Origin: Ardenticatenia bacterium
GTDB taxonomy: Bacteria; Chloroflexota; Anaerolineae; 4572-78; NAK82
Assembly (NCBI GenBank): GCA_003130875.1
Contig: QEXY01000166.1
Span: 1 to 39,837, forward strand
DNA length: 39,837 nt
Reading direction: 5' to 3'
The translations under genes were made by a program, and so were the position numbers. Of the stretch, positions 25,817 to 35,794 are shown one piece after another (within the stretch, counting starts at the first letter, position 1; the number at the start of each line of letters is the position of its first letter). The notes under the pieces are model-generated. The model was not told the DNA's origin. It did not search any database and saw nothing but the letters and a program-made list of their open reading frames with translations.

Positions 25817-26785
25817 TCACTCCAACTCTTCTCGCACGGCGTAGATGGGCTTGTTCTGACTCTCAAAATAAGTGCGCACCACCAGCTCGGCCAACAATCC
25901 CATCAAGACCAGCTGCACACCCACGGTGAACAACATGATGGCGAGCAAGAGCAGCGGTCGCTCGGTCAGCGACACGCCGTAGAGAAACTTGAGCGCGGTC
26001 AGGTACAGGCCGATCGCCGTCCCCAATACGATGGCGATCAGACCCATCAGCCCGAAGATCTGGATCGGACGCGTTGAGTAGCTCAACAGGAAACGCACAG
26101 TGAGCAAGTCCAGGATCACCCGGATGGTGCGCCCAATGCCGTACTTGCTCTTGCCATAGCGCCGGGCGCGGTAGTTGACCGGCACCTCGGCGATGCTCAC
26201 CCCGTAATAGCTGGCGATGGCCGGCACGAAGCGGTGCATGTCGCCGTAGAGGCGGATCTCGCGTGCCACATCGCGGCAATACGCTTTTAGGGAACAGCCG
26301 TAGTCATGCAGGTACACCCCCGTCACCGTGGAGATCGCCCAGTTGGCGATGGCAGAGGGGATGCGCCGCGTGAAGAAGGTCCCCAGCCCCTCTTTCCATC
26401 GGTTGACGCGCCAGCCGCTCACGACATCGTAGCCTTCTTCCATTTTGGCCAGCAGACGCGGAATATCACCTGGCGGATTCTGCAGGTCGGCGTCCATCGT
26501 GATGACCACATCCCCACGCGCCCGGTCGAATCCGGCTGCGAACGCTGCCGTCTGGCCAAAGTTGCGGCGTAGTCGCACAACGCGCACGCGCGGGTCACGC
26601 CGGTGGATCTCAGCCAGGCGGGCGAAGCTGTCGTCACGGCTGCCATCGTCCACCGCGATGACCTCAAAACTGCGCCCGATGGACTCCAGCGTGGGGATCA
26701 GCTCGGCGAAGAGATGTGGGATGTTCTCAGCTTCGTTGTACACGGGCAGGATGACCGACAGTTGGGGTGTAGAAGATGCGCTCAT
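25817..26785 (-). CDS. Family 2 glycosyltransferase of the polyprenyl-phosphate sugar transferase type
   Basis: This 322-residue enzyme resembles DPM1/ArnC/GtrB-type transferases that load a sugar from a nucleotide donor onto a polyprenyl phosphate. It has LSVILPVYNEAENIPHLF, VIAVDDGSRDDS, the DxD motif in VITMDADLQNPP, DYGCSLKAYCRDVA and VNYRARRYGKSKYG. Two C-terminal membrane helices follow (about 233-256 and 268-297). It starts 7 nt after the 838-residue membrane glycosyltransferase gene, whose lipid-linked donor it may provide. Sugar identity cannot be read from sequence. Confidence 0.9.
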   Translation of the reverse strand: MSASSTPQLSVILPVYNEAENIPHLFAELIPTLESIGRSFEVIAVDDGSRDDSFARLAEIHRRDPRVRVVRLRRNFGQTAAFAAGFDRARGDVVITMDADLQNPPGDIPRLLAKMEEGYDVVSGWRVNRWKEGLGTFFTRRIPSAIANWAISTVTGVYLHDYGCSLKAYCRDVAREIRLYGDMHRFVPAIASYYGVSIAEVPVNYRARRYGKSKYGIGRTIRVILDLLTVRFLLSYSTRPIQIFGLMGLIAIVLGTAIGLYLTALKFLYGVSLTERPLLLLAIMLFTVGVQLVLMGLLAELVVRTYFESQNKPIYAVREELE

Positions 26786-26792
26786 ATTCTCT

Positions 26793-29309
26793 TTACTCCA
26801 CAGTAATGGTGATCAACTCAACAGCAGAACCGAGCGAATGGCCATTCTCGTCTTTGGCTTCCAACCGCACACCGGTCTCAGGGTCGTAAACGCCCACCAA
26901 GACCGGATAACGTCCAGGTGGGGTGTCGGGATCGAGCGAGACGCGAAACTGACCGACACCGCTCTGCGGCGGACGCCATTCATCGGTGCGCAGCCGGCAT
27001 ACTGGATCGTCGTCGTGCTGACCCCAAATGCGCTCACGCTCCACGTGGACGAAAGCGCGATAGCGCACAGACATCGGCGCCAGCGCTTGCCAGTACAAGG
27101 CGAGCTCCAGTCGCTCGCCCGGTTTGAGGCGCGTGGCACTTATGTCATATCCGCGCAGCAGCAACCGTTCCCCCCAGACGATATGCAACGGATGTTCGCC
27201 TTGTGAATCGTGCGTGTAACGCGCCGGTGTGGCCATGCGATCGTAGAGCGCTCGATAGTCGTCCAGCCGGTACATAGTGGGAGCCGCCGACTCAGCACCA
27301 TGGCGTTCCCACATAAAGAGCCGCGGCTGGTCGTCCACCAAGACGACGCGTGTCAATCGATAACCCTGCGCAGGCAGTCGGTCGAACTCGGCAGGCAGAC
27401 CGCGCGCGCCCATCGCCACAAAATAATTCTGCGGATCCTCGAAACATGAACGCGGCGTCTGAAACGTGTACCAGATGGGCACGGCGAACGATTCCTTGAT
27501 GGTGCGGAAGTCGCCGCGTAGCGCTCCCTGCGCATAGAGCACGCCGACCACCTTCCAGCCGCTCAGCCGCGGATTGCTGACCAGCTTGCGCGGACGCGGC
27601 AACCCGCCATACACCAGACGATACCACGACAAGTCGGCATAACGCGCATTCGCTTCGGCACGCCAATAATCCGCCACGGTGCCCAGATATTGCAGATGCT
27701 CGTAGAACAAGATGGCACCGCCGCAGGCACCGAGAAGCCCGACCAACGCCCAGCGTGCTACCTTTCCCCAATGGCCCTGCAGCCACGTCCACACCGCCAG
27801 GAAGCCCCATCCGGCCAACAGCATCCAGAAGGGATGCACATTGCGAATGTGCGTGGCGGCGTCGCGTGCGAAGAAGGCGAGTGCTACATAGGGCACGCCG
27901 AACCAGAGGGCCAGGCTTTTGATGTGGAACGCAACATGCTTGGAGAGGACCACTGCGCCGATGAGCAGCACGTAGGGCAGCAGCGCCATATTGAACGCCC
28001 CCCATACCCACAACGCCGGCCAGAGTAACGTGGTCACAATGGCCACCCCGGCGATAGCTGCCAGCCACGCCCCAGCGCGCCCCACGCGACGCAAAGCCCC
28101 CAAAAGTGCCACGGCAGAGAAGAACACCACCCATGGGGTATAGAAACGCGAGCTGTACTCGCTCTCGAGCTCCAGCAAATCGGCTGCCCGATTGTATAAC
28201 CAGGCACTGCCGACGCGCTCTGTCGTGTAGTATTCGACCGCGCGCGGGAAATAAGGATCCTGCACGAAGGGCACATAGAAAGCCGCTGCCAACGCGAGGA
28301 ACAGCACCCCGCCGGCCAGCATCGCCAGACGCGCATGCCGCCACAGCGACCGCCGTCGCCAGAGCGTCAGCACCACCATCCCCATAAAAGGTGGCACATA
28401 GAGGATCATATTAGGATGTGCGACCAGCCCGATTCCAAGCAACCCCCATCCAACTATCAGCCAGGCGCCCGCGTTCCGGTGGTATGGATCGCGCGACTCG
28501 TGGAATCGCCACGCGCACCATGCCGCCAACACCGCCCACAGCACAATGATACTGGGATTCTCCACGTGGCGCGCATAGGCGACCAGCAAGCCATTGACCG
28601 CCACCAGCGCGCTACCGACCAGGCCCACCCCGGCGCCGGCCATGCGCCGCCCCAGCATAAAGACAGCCAACACAGTCAGAGTGCTGCACAGAGCGAAGGG
28701 GGCGCGCGCCAGCCCCTCGTTGATCCAGCCGTGAGTCAGCCACACCGTCGCCGGGATCAGCCAGTGGATAGGCCCTTTGCTGTCCAGGAAGGGAGCGTAT
28801 TCTTCCCCTTTCATCGCGCGCACAGCCAGGACCATGTTTTCGATTTCGTCCTCGTGGAACTCGCCGTAACCCAAGGTGTTCCAGCGCAGATAGATCGCCA
28901 CGATCAGAATGGCCACCCAACCAGCCCGAGTCACACCGCGCGGCCAATGCCATCCGCCGGGCGTGCCGTTGGGCCTCAACGCCGAGAACACCAGCCCACC
29001 CAGCGTTACCACGTGCAGCGCGAGGAGCACCTGGGTGAGGTCAAGCGGCTGGGGCCAATAGACCGCTGCCAGCAAAGCGACCGAGGCGAGGGCACAGGAG
29101 AGCCCGCCCAACAGCACCAGACGTTCGATGCCATCCTGGGTGCCCAACCAGTTCATCCCCCACAACCACGGCAGTCCGGGCAACACGAAGAGCAGTGCCA
29201 TGCCAGCCAGCCAGCGCACCGTGTCGGGGGCGCCGGCCAGGATCACCCCATTGGCCAGCCCAAGCGCACAGAGCAGCGCCACACGAGCGACCAACTTGTG
29301 AGGCATCAC
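26793..29309 (-). CDS. Membrane glycosyltransferase (GT39/PMT-like) with C-terminal beta-sandwich domain
   Basis: This 838-residue protein has about a dozen membrane helices over residues 1-540, an early outer loop with the acidic catalytic pair in YGEFHEDEIENMV and SKGPIHWLIPATVWL. These are hallmarks of lipid-linked sugar transferases of the PMT/ArnT superfamily. A soluble C-terminal region follows, ending in a sandwich-like domain (GERLLLRGYD, ERLELALYWQALAPM, PPGRYPVLVGVYDPETG). The start is the GTG at 29309 or the ATG at 29306, both touching the stop of the upstream flippase-like gene (GTGATG), so translation is probably coupled. Acceptor unknown. Confidence 0.85.
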   Translation of the reverse strand: MMPHKLVARVALLCALGLANGVILAGAPDTVRWLAGMALLFVLPGLPWLWGMNWLGTQDGIERLVLLGGLSCALASVALLAAVYWPQPLDLTQVLLALHVVTLGGLVFSALRPNGTPGGWHWPRGVTRAGWVAILIVAIYLRWNTLGYGEFHEDEIENMVLAVRAMKGEEYAPFLDSKGPIHWLIPATVWLTHGWINEGLARAPFALCSTLTVLAVFMLGRRMAGAGVGLVGSALVAVNGLLVAYARHVENPSIIVLWAVLAAWCAWRFHESRDPYHRNAGAWLIVGWGLLGIGLVAHPNMILYVPPFMGMVVLTLWRRRSLWRHARLAMLAGGVLFLALAAAFYVPFVQDPYFPRAVEYYTTERVGSAWLYNRAADLLELESEYSSRFYTPWVVFFSAVALLGALRRVGRAGAWLAAIAGVAIVTTLLWPALWVWGAFNMALLPYVLLIGAVVLSKHVAFHIKSLALWFGVPYVALAFFARDAATHIRNVHPFWMLLAGWGFLAVWTWLQGHWGKVARWALVGLLGACGGAILFYEHLQYLGTVADYWRAEANARYADLSWYRLVYGGLPRPRKLVSNPRLSGWKVVGVLYAQGALRGDFRTIKESFAVPIWYTFQTPRSCFEDPQNYFVAMGARGLPAEFDRLPAQGYRLTRVVLVDDQPRLFMWERHGAESAAPTMYRLDDYRALYDRMATPARYTHDSQGEHPLHIVWGERLLLRGYDISATRLKPGERLELALYWQALAPMSVRYRAFVHVERERIWGQHDDDPVCRLRTDEWRPPQSGVGQFRVSLDPDTPPGRYPVLVGVYDPETGVRLEAKDENGHSLGSAVELITITVE

Positions 29310-30283
29310 TTCTCCTCGACAGCGCGATAGCTGTGGGCGCCGCGCAGCAGATATGCCACCCCGCCGACCACGCCGGGCGCCACTGTGCCGATGACATACA
29401 CCAACAGGGATAGCGACAATGCCACGGCCTGTGCGGTGCCGGCTTGGGTGAACAAATACACATAGGCACCTTCGCGCACCCCCAACCCAGCGAAGGAAAT
29501 GGGTGCGATGAGCACCACTGAGGTGATCGGCACAAAGACCAAATAGTAGGCCAGCGGCAGGTCCATACGCAATGCATAACCCAGAAGCACGTTCATCGTG
29601 ATGAGCAAGATGTTAAAGCTCACCCCCACCCCAAACGCCCGCACTAATGCCCCGGGGCTGTAGCTCTGCAGCGAGCTGACCAAGGCGTGCACCGGTCGGA
29701 TCGCCCGTGCACGGGCAAAGAGCGGCAGACGTCTTGCCAGTCCATCCCACAACGGCTTCGAAGAGATGAGCCAGGCAACCAGCAAGCTGACGCCGAAGAT
29801 GACCACGGTGAAGATGGCGATTTGGGATGGGATCAGCCACCAGCTGAAAAGCAACGCCACCAGCGCGATGGCTTGCAACGCAAAGAGCCCCATAAAACGG
29901 TCTACCAAAACGGTGCTGATCACCTGAGCGCTCTGGCCCGTGCTGCGTGAGAGCTCATACGCTTTGATGGCATCACCGCCGATACCACTGGGTAGCAAAT
30001 TGGTGAAGAGGAAGCTGACAAACCATAGAATGGTCAGCTCGCCCAGCGAAGCGGAGACCGCCTGGTCGCGCAACAGGATCTGCCAGCGCACCGCGCGCAC
30101 CACCACGCCCAGCATCGAGACGATCAACGCCGCCACCAGATACCAGGGATCGGCGCTCTGCAACACGTTCCAAAGTGTTGCCAGATCCACACTGCGCACA
30201 ATGAGCACAATCAGCACTATGCTGACCAGGATGCGCAGCGCATTGAAGACTTGTTTCTTATATTTTGGCCACCCGTTTCTCAT
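29306..30283 (-). CDS. Lysylphosphatidylglycerol-synthase-TM/UPF0104 family membrane protein
   Basis: This 325-residue protein has about eight helices and the family pattern VVRAVRWQILLRDQ, LPSGIGGDAIKAYELSR, VLVDRFMGLFALQAIALVAL and SFAGLGVREGAYVYLF. It is the membrane half of the MprF/AglD2 group, thought to handle or flip lipids or lipid-linked sugars, without the aminoacyl-transferase domain. I chose the ATG at 30283, 16 nt after the upstream TPR gene stop; a longer frame to 30382 would overlap that gene. It sits among polyprenol-sugar genes, which suggests lipid-linked glycan handling (inference). Confidence 0.85.
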   Translation of the reverse strand: MRNGWPKYKKQVFNALRILVSIVLIVLIVRSVDLATLWNVLQSADPWYLVAALIVSMLGVVVRAVRWQILLRDQAVSASLGELTILWFVSFLFTNLLPSGIGGDAIKAYELSRSTGQSAQVISTVLVDRFMGLFALQAIALVALLFSWWLIPSQIAIFTVVIFGVSLLVAWLISSKPLWDGLARRLPLFARARAIRPVHALVSSLQSYSPGALVRAFGVGVSFNILLITMNVLLGYALRMDLPLAYYLVFVPITSVVLIAPISFAGLGVREGAYVYLFTQAGTAQAVALSLSLLVYVIGTVAPGVVGGVAYLLRGAHSYRAVEEK

Positions 30284-30299
30284 CTGTCGCCCGCTAGGA

Positions 30300-32192
30300 T
30301 CATGGATTGGTAAGTGCCTGATATGCTGCGACCGCGGCAGCCCACTCACCTGCGTCGGCGAGGGCTTCAGCCGCCTCAGCACGCGCCCCCTGCCAGCGTG
30401 GCTGCCGGGCTACCGCCTGCCGGTAAGCATACACGGCTTCCTCAAAGCGCCCTGCCGCCGCATATGCCTCAGCTAATACAACGTAACCCCCTGGAGAAGC
30501 AGGATCATCTGTCACCATCGCCTGGTAGACGGCGATGGCTTCGGCCAGGCGCCCGGCAGCACGCAAGGCATCCCCCAGGAAGAGATAGGCGGCCGCACGG
30601 GTCACGCGCGCGTCGGGTTGCATCAAACCTCGGGCCGTCATCTGTTCGGCCCACTCCGGGGCCGCCGTCACCGCCTGGCGCATCAGGTCGATGACCGCCT
30701 CTTGCAACACGGCGGCCTCATAAACAGGCAGCTGAGGTTCGGAGATCACCAGACCGGGGAATTCCACCGGACGCACCGCTGCCACTGGATGCGGTCGGAA
30801 GCGGGTTACAGCCCACACGCGCCCGCCGCTGACGCGCATACCCTCTATCCGCCCAGGCAACGTCGCCACCAGCATAGCTGGTGTGGTCAGCTCAGCTGGT
30901 CCCCGATAATAATAGCCCAGATAACGCCCTGTGTCGAACAATGCATCGCTGATGATCACGTCACCCGGACGCGTCCGCTCCGTCAGGTAGGCCGCCGCTT
31001 CTCGCCAGGCGGTGCGCACAGGTCGATAGACCTCAGGCAGATGCGATGCGCTGAGCAGGACCAACAAAGCAGCTATGAGGGCAAAAGCACCCGACGAGAG
31101 ACGCCCCCATACCGGTTTCAAGGATTGGGCGAGTCCTCGGATTCCCTGAGCCACGAAGATAAGGTAGAGCGGCAACAAAAAGGCGTAGCGTGCATGTCGG
31201 ACGCGCGGGTCACCCGAAAGTGCTGCCGCCATCAGAGGCAGTATCAGCCAGAGACCACCCCACACGGCCAGATGCCATCGACGTGCTTTCCGGGCACCCG
31301 ATGTGTCGGCGCCTGTGTATAGCAGCCCGATGAGCCAGAGGGTGAACCAGAGCCATGGGGTGGCATTCCTGCCTGGCCCGAGCGCCGAGATCGCTTGTGC
31401 TAGGGAATCGGGCGATGGCACTGTGCCACTATGTGCTGGCAGCGTGGCCGACATCGCAAGGCGCAGGCACACGATTTGCCACACCACCGGCCACCACGGA
31501 AGATAGAGCGCTGAGGCCAACCCTATACTGAGGATAAAGCCGGCCACAGTGGGGCGAACTGCCGTGCGCGTCGGCTGCGCCAGGAGATATACAGCCAGCC
31601 AGACCCCATGCACGAGTGGCAATACCAGACCCACATAGAATGTGTACATACCCGCTGCCGTCGCCAGGGCGTAAGCCAGCCACCATCCGTGCCGGTGCGA
31701 ACGCAGTGCGCAAGTCAGCGCCCATGTGCTCAGCACTCCGATCGCCATGAAAAGTGCATGCATCCGTGCCTCGCGGCTGTAATGCACCGCCACCGGGCTG
31801 AGGGCCAACAAGAACGCTGCCACCAACCCGACCTCTCGTCCCAGCCACGCACGCGCCAAGCGCCAGGTGAGCGCGACGGCCAGTACGCCGGCCAAGGCGG
31901 AGGGCATCCGCCACAGCCAATCCGTGGCAACAGAAGGCGGCCAGGCGACCCAATCGAGCAATCGTGCGGCAGCGCCGACCAAAAGGTAGTACCCGGGCGG
32001 ATGGATGTCGCTGGCTGTCTGGCGCAGCATAGCAGCGAGTGGCAAGCTCGCCTGCAATGCGCTGAAAATCTCGTCCTCCCAGAGCGACTCGGCCGCCAGA
32101 GCATAGGTACGCAACGAGAACACCACCAGGAGACAGAGGATTATGGCAACGGGATAGAATTTTTTGAGATTCTGAAGCGAAAGGAAGGCCAT
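30300..32192 (-). CDS. Membrane glycosyltransferase (GT39-like) with C-terminal TPR repeats
   Basis: This 630-residue protein is the first gene of the four-gene glycan group. Residues 1-400 contain about ten helices with the acidic motif SLWEDEIFSALQA and ASDIHPPGYYLLVGAAARLL, typical of the dolichol/undecaprenyl-phosphate-sugar transferase superfamily. The last 120 residues form at least two tetratricopeptide repeats (RLAEAIAVYQAMVTDDP and RFEEAVYAYRQAVARQPR), a protein-protein interaction module. A TTG at 32195 immediately precedes the ATG at 32192, which I prefer. A weak promoter may be TTAAAA-17 nt-GATAAT at about 32279-32251. Confidence 0.85.
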   Translation of the reverse strand: MAFLSLQNLKKFYPVAIILCLLVVFSLRTYALAAESLWEDEIFSALQASLPLAAMLRQTASDIHPPGYYLLVGAAARLLDWVAWPPSVATDWLWRMPSALAGVLAVALTWRLARAWLGREVGLVAAFLLALSPVAVHYSREARMHALFMAIGVLSTWALTCALRSHRHGWWLAYALATAAGMYTFYVGLVLPLVHGVWLAVYLLAQPTRTAVRPTVAGFILSIGLASALYLPWWPVVWQIVCLRLAMSATLPAHSGTVPSPDSLAQAISALGPGRNATPWLWFTLWLIGLLYTGADTSGARKARRWHLAVWGGLWLILPLMAAALSGDPRVRHARYAFLLPLYLIFVAQGIRGLAQSLKPVWGRLSSGAFALIAALLVLLSASHLPEVYRPVRTAWREAAAYLTERTRPGDVIISDALFDTGRYLGYYYRGPAELTTPAMLVATLPGRIEGMRVSGGRVWAVTRFRPHPVAAVRPVEFPGLVISEPQLPVYEAAVLQEAVIDLMRQAVTAAPEWAEQMTARGLMQPDARVTRAAAYLFLGDALRAAGRLAEAIAVYQAMVTDDPASPGGYVVLAEAYAAAGRFEEAVYAYRQAVARQPRWQGARAEAAEALADAGEWAAAVAAYQALTNP

Positions 32193-32305
32193 CAACGCTT
32201 CTTAAGCTTGTCGAATTTGGCCGACTTGTGCCAGCCGGAGAGTAGCTAAGATTATCGTAGTCCCATGTCCCGTTTTTAAGCAAACCCCTGGTAACAGGCA
32301 GCCCA

Positions 32306-32563
32306 TTAGCGCACCACCGGACGCGCGGTGCACCACGTTCGCACTGTGGCGCGGATGCTGCCTGACTTGTGGTACGGATGTACCCACTGCTCCCTTGCCC
32401 TCACCGAGTACATCGCGTATCCTTCCCAATAAGCCCGTTCGGCCATATGAGGTTCCGCCTGGTGCAGGTGTTTCCACAACTCCGTGGATGCGCGGAGCGT
32501 CGCTTTTGTCCAGATCGTCTCGATCACCGGGTAACGATCTCCTGGTGCAAATACTTCTCTCAC
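32306..32563 (-). CDS. Possible small hypothetical protein
   Basis: A weak candidate. The 85-codon frame starts with GTG at 32563, has GAGG about 10 nt upstream, and ends at 32308-32306. The predicted product is amphipathic and rich in Trp, Tyr, His and Arg (TELWKHLHQAEPHMAERAYW). I recognise no family. The start abuts the minus-35 element of the divergent fmdB promoter. It could be a chance frame, but the rest of the 32193-32631 interval holds no other gene. Confidence 0.3.
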   Translation of the reverse strand: MREVFAPGDRYPVIETIWTKATLRASTELWKHLHQAEPHMAERAYWEGYAMYSVRAREQWVHPYHKSGSIRATVRTWCTARPVVR

Positions 32564-32592
32564 TTGACGATCGCCTCAGTATGACATAGAAT
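32564..32592 (+). promoter_or_regulatory. Sigma-70-type promoter for the FmdB-family gene
   Basis: TTGACG (32564-32569) and TAGAAT (32587-32592) are spaced by exactly 17 nt, each one mismatch from consensus. Predicted start near 32599, giving a short leader of about 33 nt to the ATG at 32632. Confidence 0.65.
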
Positions 32593-32631
32593 AAAAATAA
32601 GCGATTGTCATATTGGCAGGAGCTCCAGGAT

Positions 32632-32874
32632 ATGCCCCTATACGAGTACTGTTGTGCCGATTGTAATAGCAAGACCGAGGTGCTGCGCCCGATGAGCCAG
32701 GCCGACGAGCCGGTGGAGTGCCATGTGTGTCATAGCTGGCGCACGTCCCGCAAGCTCTCGGTATTTAGCGCTTTCAGCAAGACGGGCGGCAACGGGAGCT
32801 CACAGGCTATTTCCGGCACGGGCAGCTGTGGCTCCTGTGCAGGCGGCCACTGTGCCTCCTGTGGCTCGCGTTAA
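32632..32874 (+). CDS. FmdB-family putative regulatory zinc ribbon protein
   Basis: This 80-residue protein starts MPLYEYCCADCNSKTEVL, the FmdB/CxxC_CxxC_SSSS zinc ribbon signature, with a second CxxC in VECHVCHSW. It ends in a Gly/Ser/Cys-rich tail (GSCGSCAGGHCASCGSR) that could bind metal. AGGAG lies 9 nt before the ATG at 32632; a longer frame from 32605 lacks a ribosome binding site. These proteins are widespread and mostly uncharacterised; the regulatory label comes from the methylotroph fmd locus. Confidence 0.9.
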   Translation: MPLYEYCCADCNSKTEVLRPMSQADEPVECHVCHSWRTSRKLSVFSAFSKTGGNGSSQAISGTGSCGSCAGGHCASCGSR

Positions 32875-33213
32875 CCGGTCATCATTGCATTTTCTTCTTT
32901 TGTGCCGTTATGCCAAGCCGTTGGCGAGCATGGGGGCTCGCTCGGATAGTACACGACCATCGCAGAAGGTTGTCATGGTTTGTCCCCTCGTTCGGACAGA
33001 CAGGAGGCGCCTTTAGAGGAGGTTCTGCCCCTCGTGCTCAAAGTCCGGAGAGGGATAGAACCAGCTCGGCTCCACTTATAGACCTCAGAGCAAGGTCCTC
33101 GTTCGAAGCAGCCGAGGCCGTTCTACAAAGAAGTCCCCTTCCCCCACAGACGGGCATTATCACATCAAAGGTTCATGACCCGGTGGTTCAGCTGTGAAAG
33201 TGGAGAGATATCT
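32875..33213 (+). other. Structured gene-free leader before the nucleotidyltransferase fusion gene
   Basis: No gene is evident in these 339 nt. Hairpins include GCGAGC/GCTCGC near 32924-32941. A longer one lies at 33021-33062, where GGTTCT pairs with AGAACC and CCCTC with GAGGG. A weak promoter candidate is TTGGCG (32921) with GATAGT (32945) after 18 nt. No known riboswitch is recognised. Confidence 0.35.
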
Positions 33214-35712
33214 ATGAAAGCAGTGGTCATGGCAGGTGGTTCGGGCTCGCGATTACGCCCCCTCACAATCGCGCGTCCGAAGGCATTGGTGCCGGTGGTC
33301 AACAAGCCGGTGTTGGCGCATATATTGAACCTTTTGAAATTCCACCGCATCACCGAGGTGATCATCACCGTATATCATCTGGCAGATCAGATCCAAGACT
33401 ATTTCGGAGATGGCAGTGAGCTGGGTATGCTGATTCGATACTCGTTCGAGGAGTCTCCGCTGGGCACCGCTGGCGGTGTCAAACAAGTACAAGATCTGTT
33501 GGACGATACCTTTCTCGTGATCAGCGGTGATATCCTCACCGATGTCGACCTGTCAGCCCTCGTGCAGTTCCATCGCTCTCGGGAAGCATTGGTGACCCTC
33601 ACCCTCAAACGCGTGGCAGATCCATTGGACTACGGCCTGGTGATCAGCAACCCAGACGGCCGCATCACCCAGTTCACGGAGAAACCGGGATGGGGGCAGG
33701 TGATCTCGGACACTGTCAACGCCGGTATTTACGTACTCGAGCCCGAGGTACTGGACCGTCTGCGCCCCCATCAAAGCTATGACTTCTCACAGGACGTGTT
33801 GCCCAGTTTGTTGGAGGAAGGCGCACCTCTCTATGGTTACATCGCCGAGGATAGTTACTGGTGCGACATCGGCACCGTCCCAGCCTATATGCGCGCTTTC
33901 AGTGACGTACTGGAGGGTCGTGTGCGACACATCCAGCTGGGCCAGGAGCTCGGCAACGGGGTTTGGGCCGAACCAGGGGTGGAAATCGCGCCCGATGCCA
34001 CGATTTATGGTCCGGTTTATCTGGGGCAGGAAGTCAAGGTCAAAGGAGGCGCCACTATCTATGGACCCGCAATGGTGCGCGACTTCACCATCGTGGATAA
34101 TCGCGCGCAAATCGAACGCGCGGCGATATGGAGCCATTGCTATATCGGCGAATCAGCCGAGGTGCGCGGTGCCATCGTATGCTCGCAGTGCAATATCCGA
34201 GCGAAATCCATCATCCTAGAAGGCGCCGTCATCGGCGATAACACGCTGGTGGGCCGCGGGACGGTAATCCACCCCAATGTGAAGATCTGGCCCGGGAAGG
34301 AAATTGAGACGGGTATCACTGTACGGAACAGCATCATCTGGGGGTCGCAAGGGCGACGTGTCCTCTTTGGTCAATACGGTGTGACCGGCGTCGTCAATGT
34401 GGATCTGACGCCGGAGTTCACCGCCAAGCTGGGCACCGCTTTCGGCAGCATCTTGCCGAAAGGCTCCCTGGTGACCATCAACCGTGATCCTCATCGTAGT
34501 CCTCGTATGTTGAAGCGAGCGCTGATCTCGGGCTTGCCATCAGCAGGTATCAACGTATGGGATCTGGGCACTCAACCGGTGCCTATTGCCCGCTATTACA
34601 CGTGTCAATCGGTGGCGGTGGCCGGCATCCATGTGCGCCTGTCTCCATACGATGAACGGATGGTGGATATCCGGTTTTTCGACCATACTGGCGCCAACCT
34701 GGACGAAACCAGCAAACGCCGTGTGGAGCAGAGTTTCTTTCGGGAGGACTTTCGTCGCGTCTATCTGGACGAGATCGGGACGATTGCCTACGCTCCTGCG
34801 GTCGTGGAGACCTATCTGCGCAGCTTTCTGCAAAGCGTTAATCGGGATGTCATCCGCCATGCGCGCTTCTATATCGTGGTGGATTACGCCAACTCGCCTG
34901 TGGCGAGTGTGTTTCCGACCATCCTCAATGAAGTGGGATGTAATGTGGTGGCGCTCAACGCCAACATTGACGAATCGCGCCTGGCTATCCAGCCATATGA
35001 GTTCCAGGCGGACCTGGAACGCCTGGGGATCATCACAGGGACGCTTAAAGCCCGTCTGGGCATCCGTTTTGATGTCTCGGGCGAGCGCATATTCCTGGTC
35101 GACGACACGGGGAAGCTCATCCCGGATTCGCTGGCTGCCCTGGCATTTGCGGATTTGGTACTGCGCTTCCATCCGGGCGGTACCATCGCGGTCCCGGTAA
35201 AAATGCCCGATGAATTTGAGTTGGTTGCAGCGCGCTACGGCGGACATGTAGTGCGCACGCGAACGGATGCCCGTGCGCTCAGCAATGCTGCCTGTGGTAA
35301 CAATATCGTCATGGCGGCTGCCGGCAATGGCAGTTTCATCTTCCCCGCCTTTCAGGCCACCAGCGATGGGATGATGGCGGCGGTGCGTTTGTTGGAGTAT
35401 CTGGCGCTGAGCGATATCCCGCTCTCCGCCATTGTGGCCGATTTGCCCCCCTCTTATACGCTTCACCAGGCAATTTCATGTCCATGGGAGGCAAAGGGTA
35501 TTGTGATGCGCCGGATCAGCCAGCACTTTCGGAACGAGGAAATCGACAACACCGATGGCATCAAGATCCGGTTCGGCAAGAGCGATTGGGTGCTATTGCT
35601 CTCCGACCCCGATTATCCCCTGTTCCAGGTATATGCGCAAGCGCCATCACAGCCTCTGGTATCCGAGCGAATGGCTTCTTTCGTGAATCTGGTGCTCGAA
35701 TTCCAGAAGTAA
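33214..35712 (+). CDS. Mannose-1-phosphate guanylyltransferase-like/phosphomannomutase-like fusion protein
   Basis: The 832 residues comprise an N-terminal nucleotidyltransferase (about 1-235: [41 protein letters not shown]). A left-handed beta-helix follows (about 245-375, hexapeptide repeats such as [14 protein letters not shown]), then a phosphohexomutase-like region (about 380-830). The first part likely makes a nucleotide sugar for glycan synthesis, fitting the nearby glycosyltransferases. The mutase part has lost its signatures. The phosphoserine loop reads VRLSPYD (474-480) instead of a TASHNP type, the metal loop DVSGER (620-625) instead of DGDxDR, and the sugar loop AAAGNGS (701-707) instead of GGExSGH. 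The ATG at 33214 follows GGAGAGA by 6 nt. GDP-mannose, UDP- or dTDP-sugar specificity is uncertain. Confidence 0.9.
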   Translation: MKAVVMAGGSGSRLRPLTIARPKALVPVVNKPVLAHILNLLKFHRITEVIITVYHLADQIQDYFGDGSELGMLIRYSFEESPLGTAGGVKQVQDLLDDTFLVISGDILTDVDLSALVQFHRSREALVTLTLKRVADPLDYGLVISNPDGRITQFTEKPGWGQVISDTVNAGIYVLEPEVLDRLRPHQSYDFSQDVLPSLLEEGAPLYGYIAEDSYWCDIGTVPAYMRAFSDVLEGRVRHIQLGQELGNGVWAEPGVEIAPDATIYGPVYLGQEVKVKGGATIYGPAMVRDFTIVDNRAQIERAAIWSHCYIGESAEVRGAIVCSQCNIRAKSIILEGAVIGDNTLVGRGTVIHPNVKIWPGKEIETGITVRNSIIWGSQGRRVLFGQYGVTGVVNVDLTPEFTAKLGTAFGSILPKGSLVTINRDPHRSPRMLKRALISGLPSAGINVWDLGTQPVPIARYYTCQSVAVAGIHVRLSPYDERMVDIRFFDHTGANLDETSKRRVEQSFFREDFRRVYLDEIGTIAYAPAVVETYLRSFLQSVNRDVIRHARFYIVVDYANSPVASVFPTILNEVGCNVVALNANIDESRLAIQPYEFQADLERLGIITGTLKARLGIRFDVSGERIFLVDDTGKLIPDSLAALAFADLVLRFHPGGTIAVPVKMPDEFELVAARYGGHVVRTRTDARALSNAACGNNIVMAAAGNGSFIFPAFQATSDGMMAAVRLLEYLALSDIPLSAIVADLPPSYTLHQAISCPWEAKGIVMRRISQHFRNEEIDNTDGIKIRFGKSDWVLLLSDPDYPLFQVYAQAPSQPLVSERMASFVNLVLEFQK

Positions 35713-35716
35713 CCCA

Positions 35717-35775
35717 GGGGATATCCCCCTCTCCTCGCCCGAGCCACGTCTTGCGACCCCTGACGAGGAGAAGGG
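35717..35775. other. Inverted repeats in the convergent gap after the fusion gene
   Basis: A 12-bp palindrome GGGGATATCCCC (35717-35728) overlaps an 11-pair stem formed by CCCTCTCCTCG (35727-35737) and CGAGGAGAAGGG (35764-35775, one bulge). The gap separates the + strand fusion gene from the minus-strand rplL. The stem could act as a bidirectional transcription barrier, but no T tract is present on either strand. Confidence 0.35.
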
Positions 35776-35794
35776 AATGGAAAGGGATGGTTCC

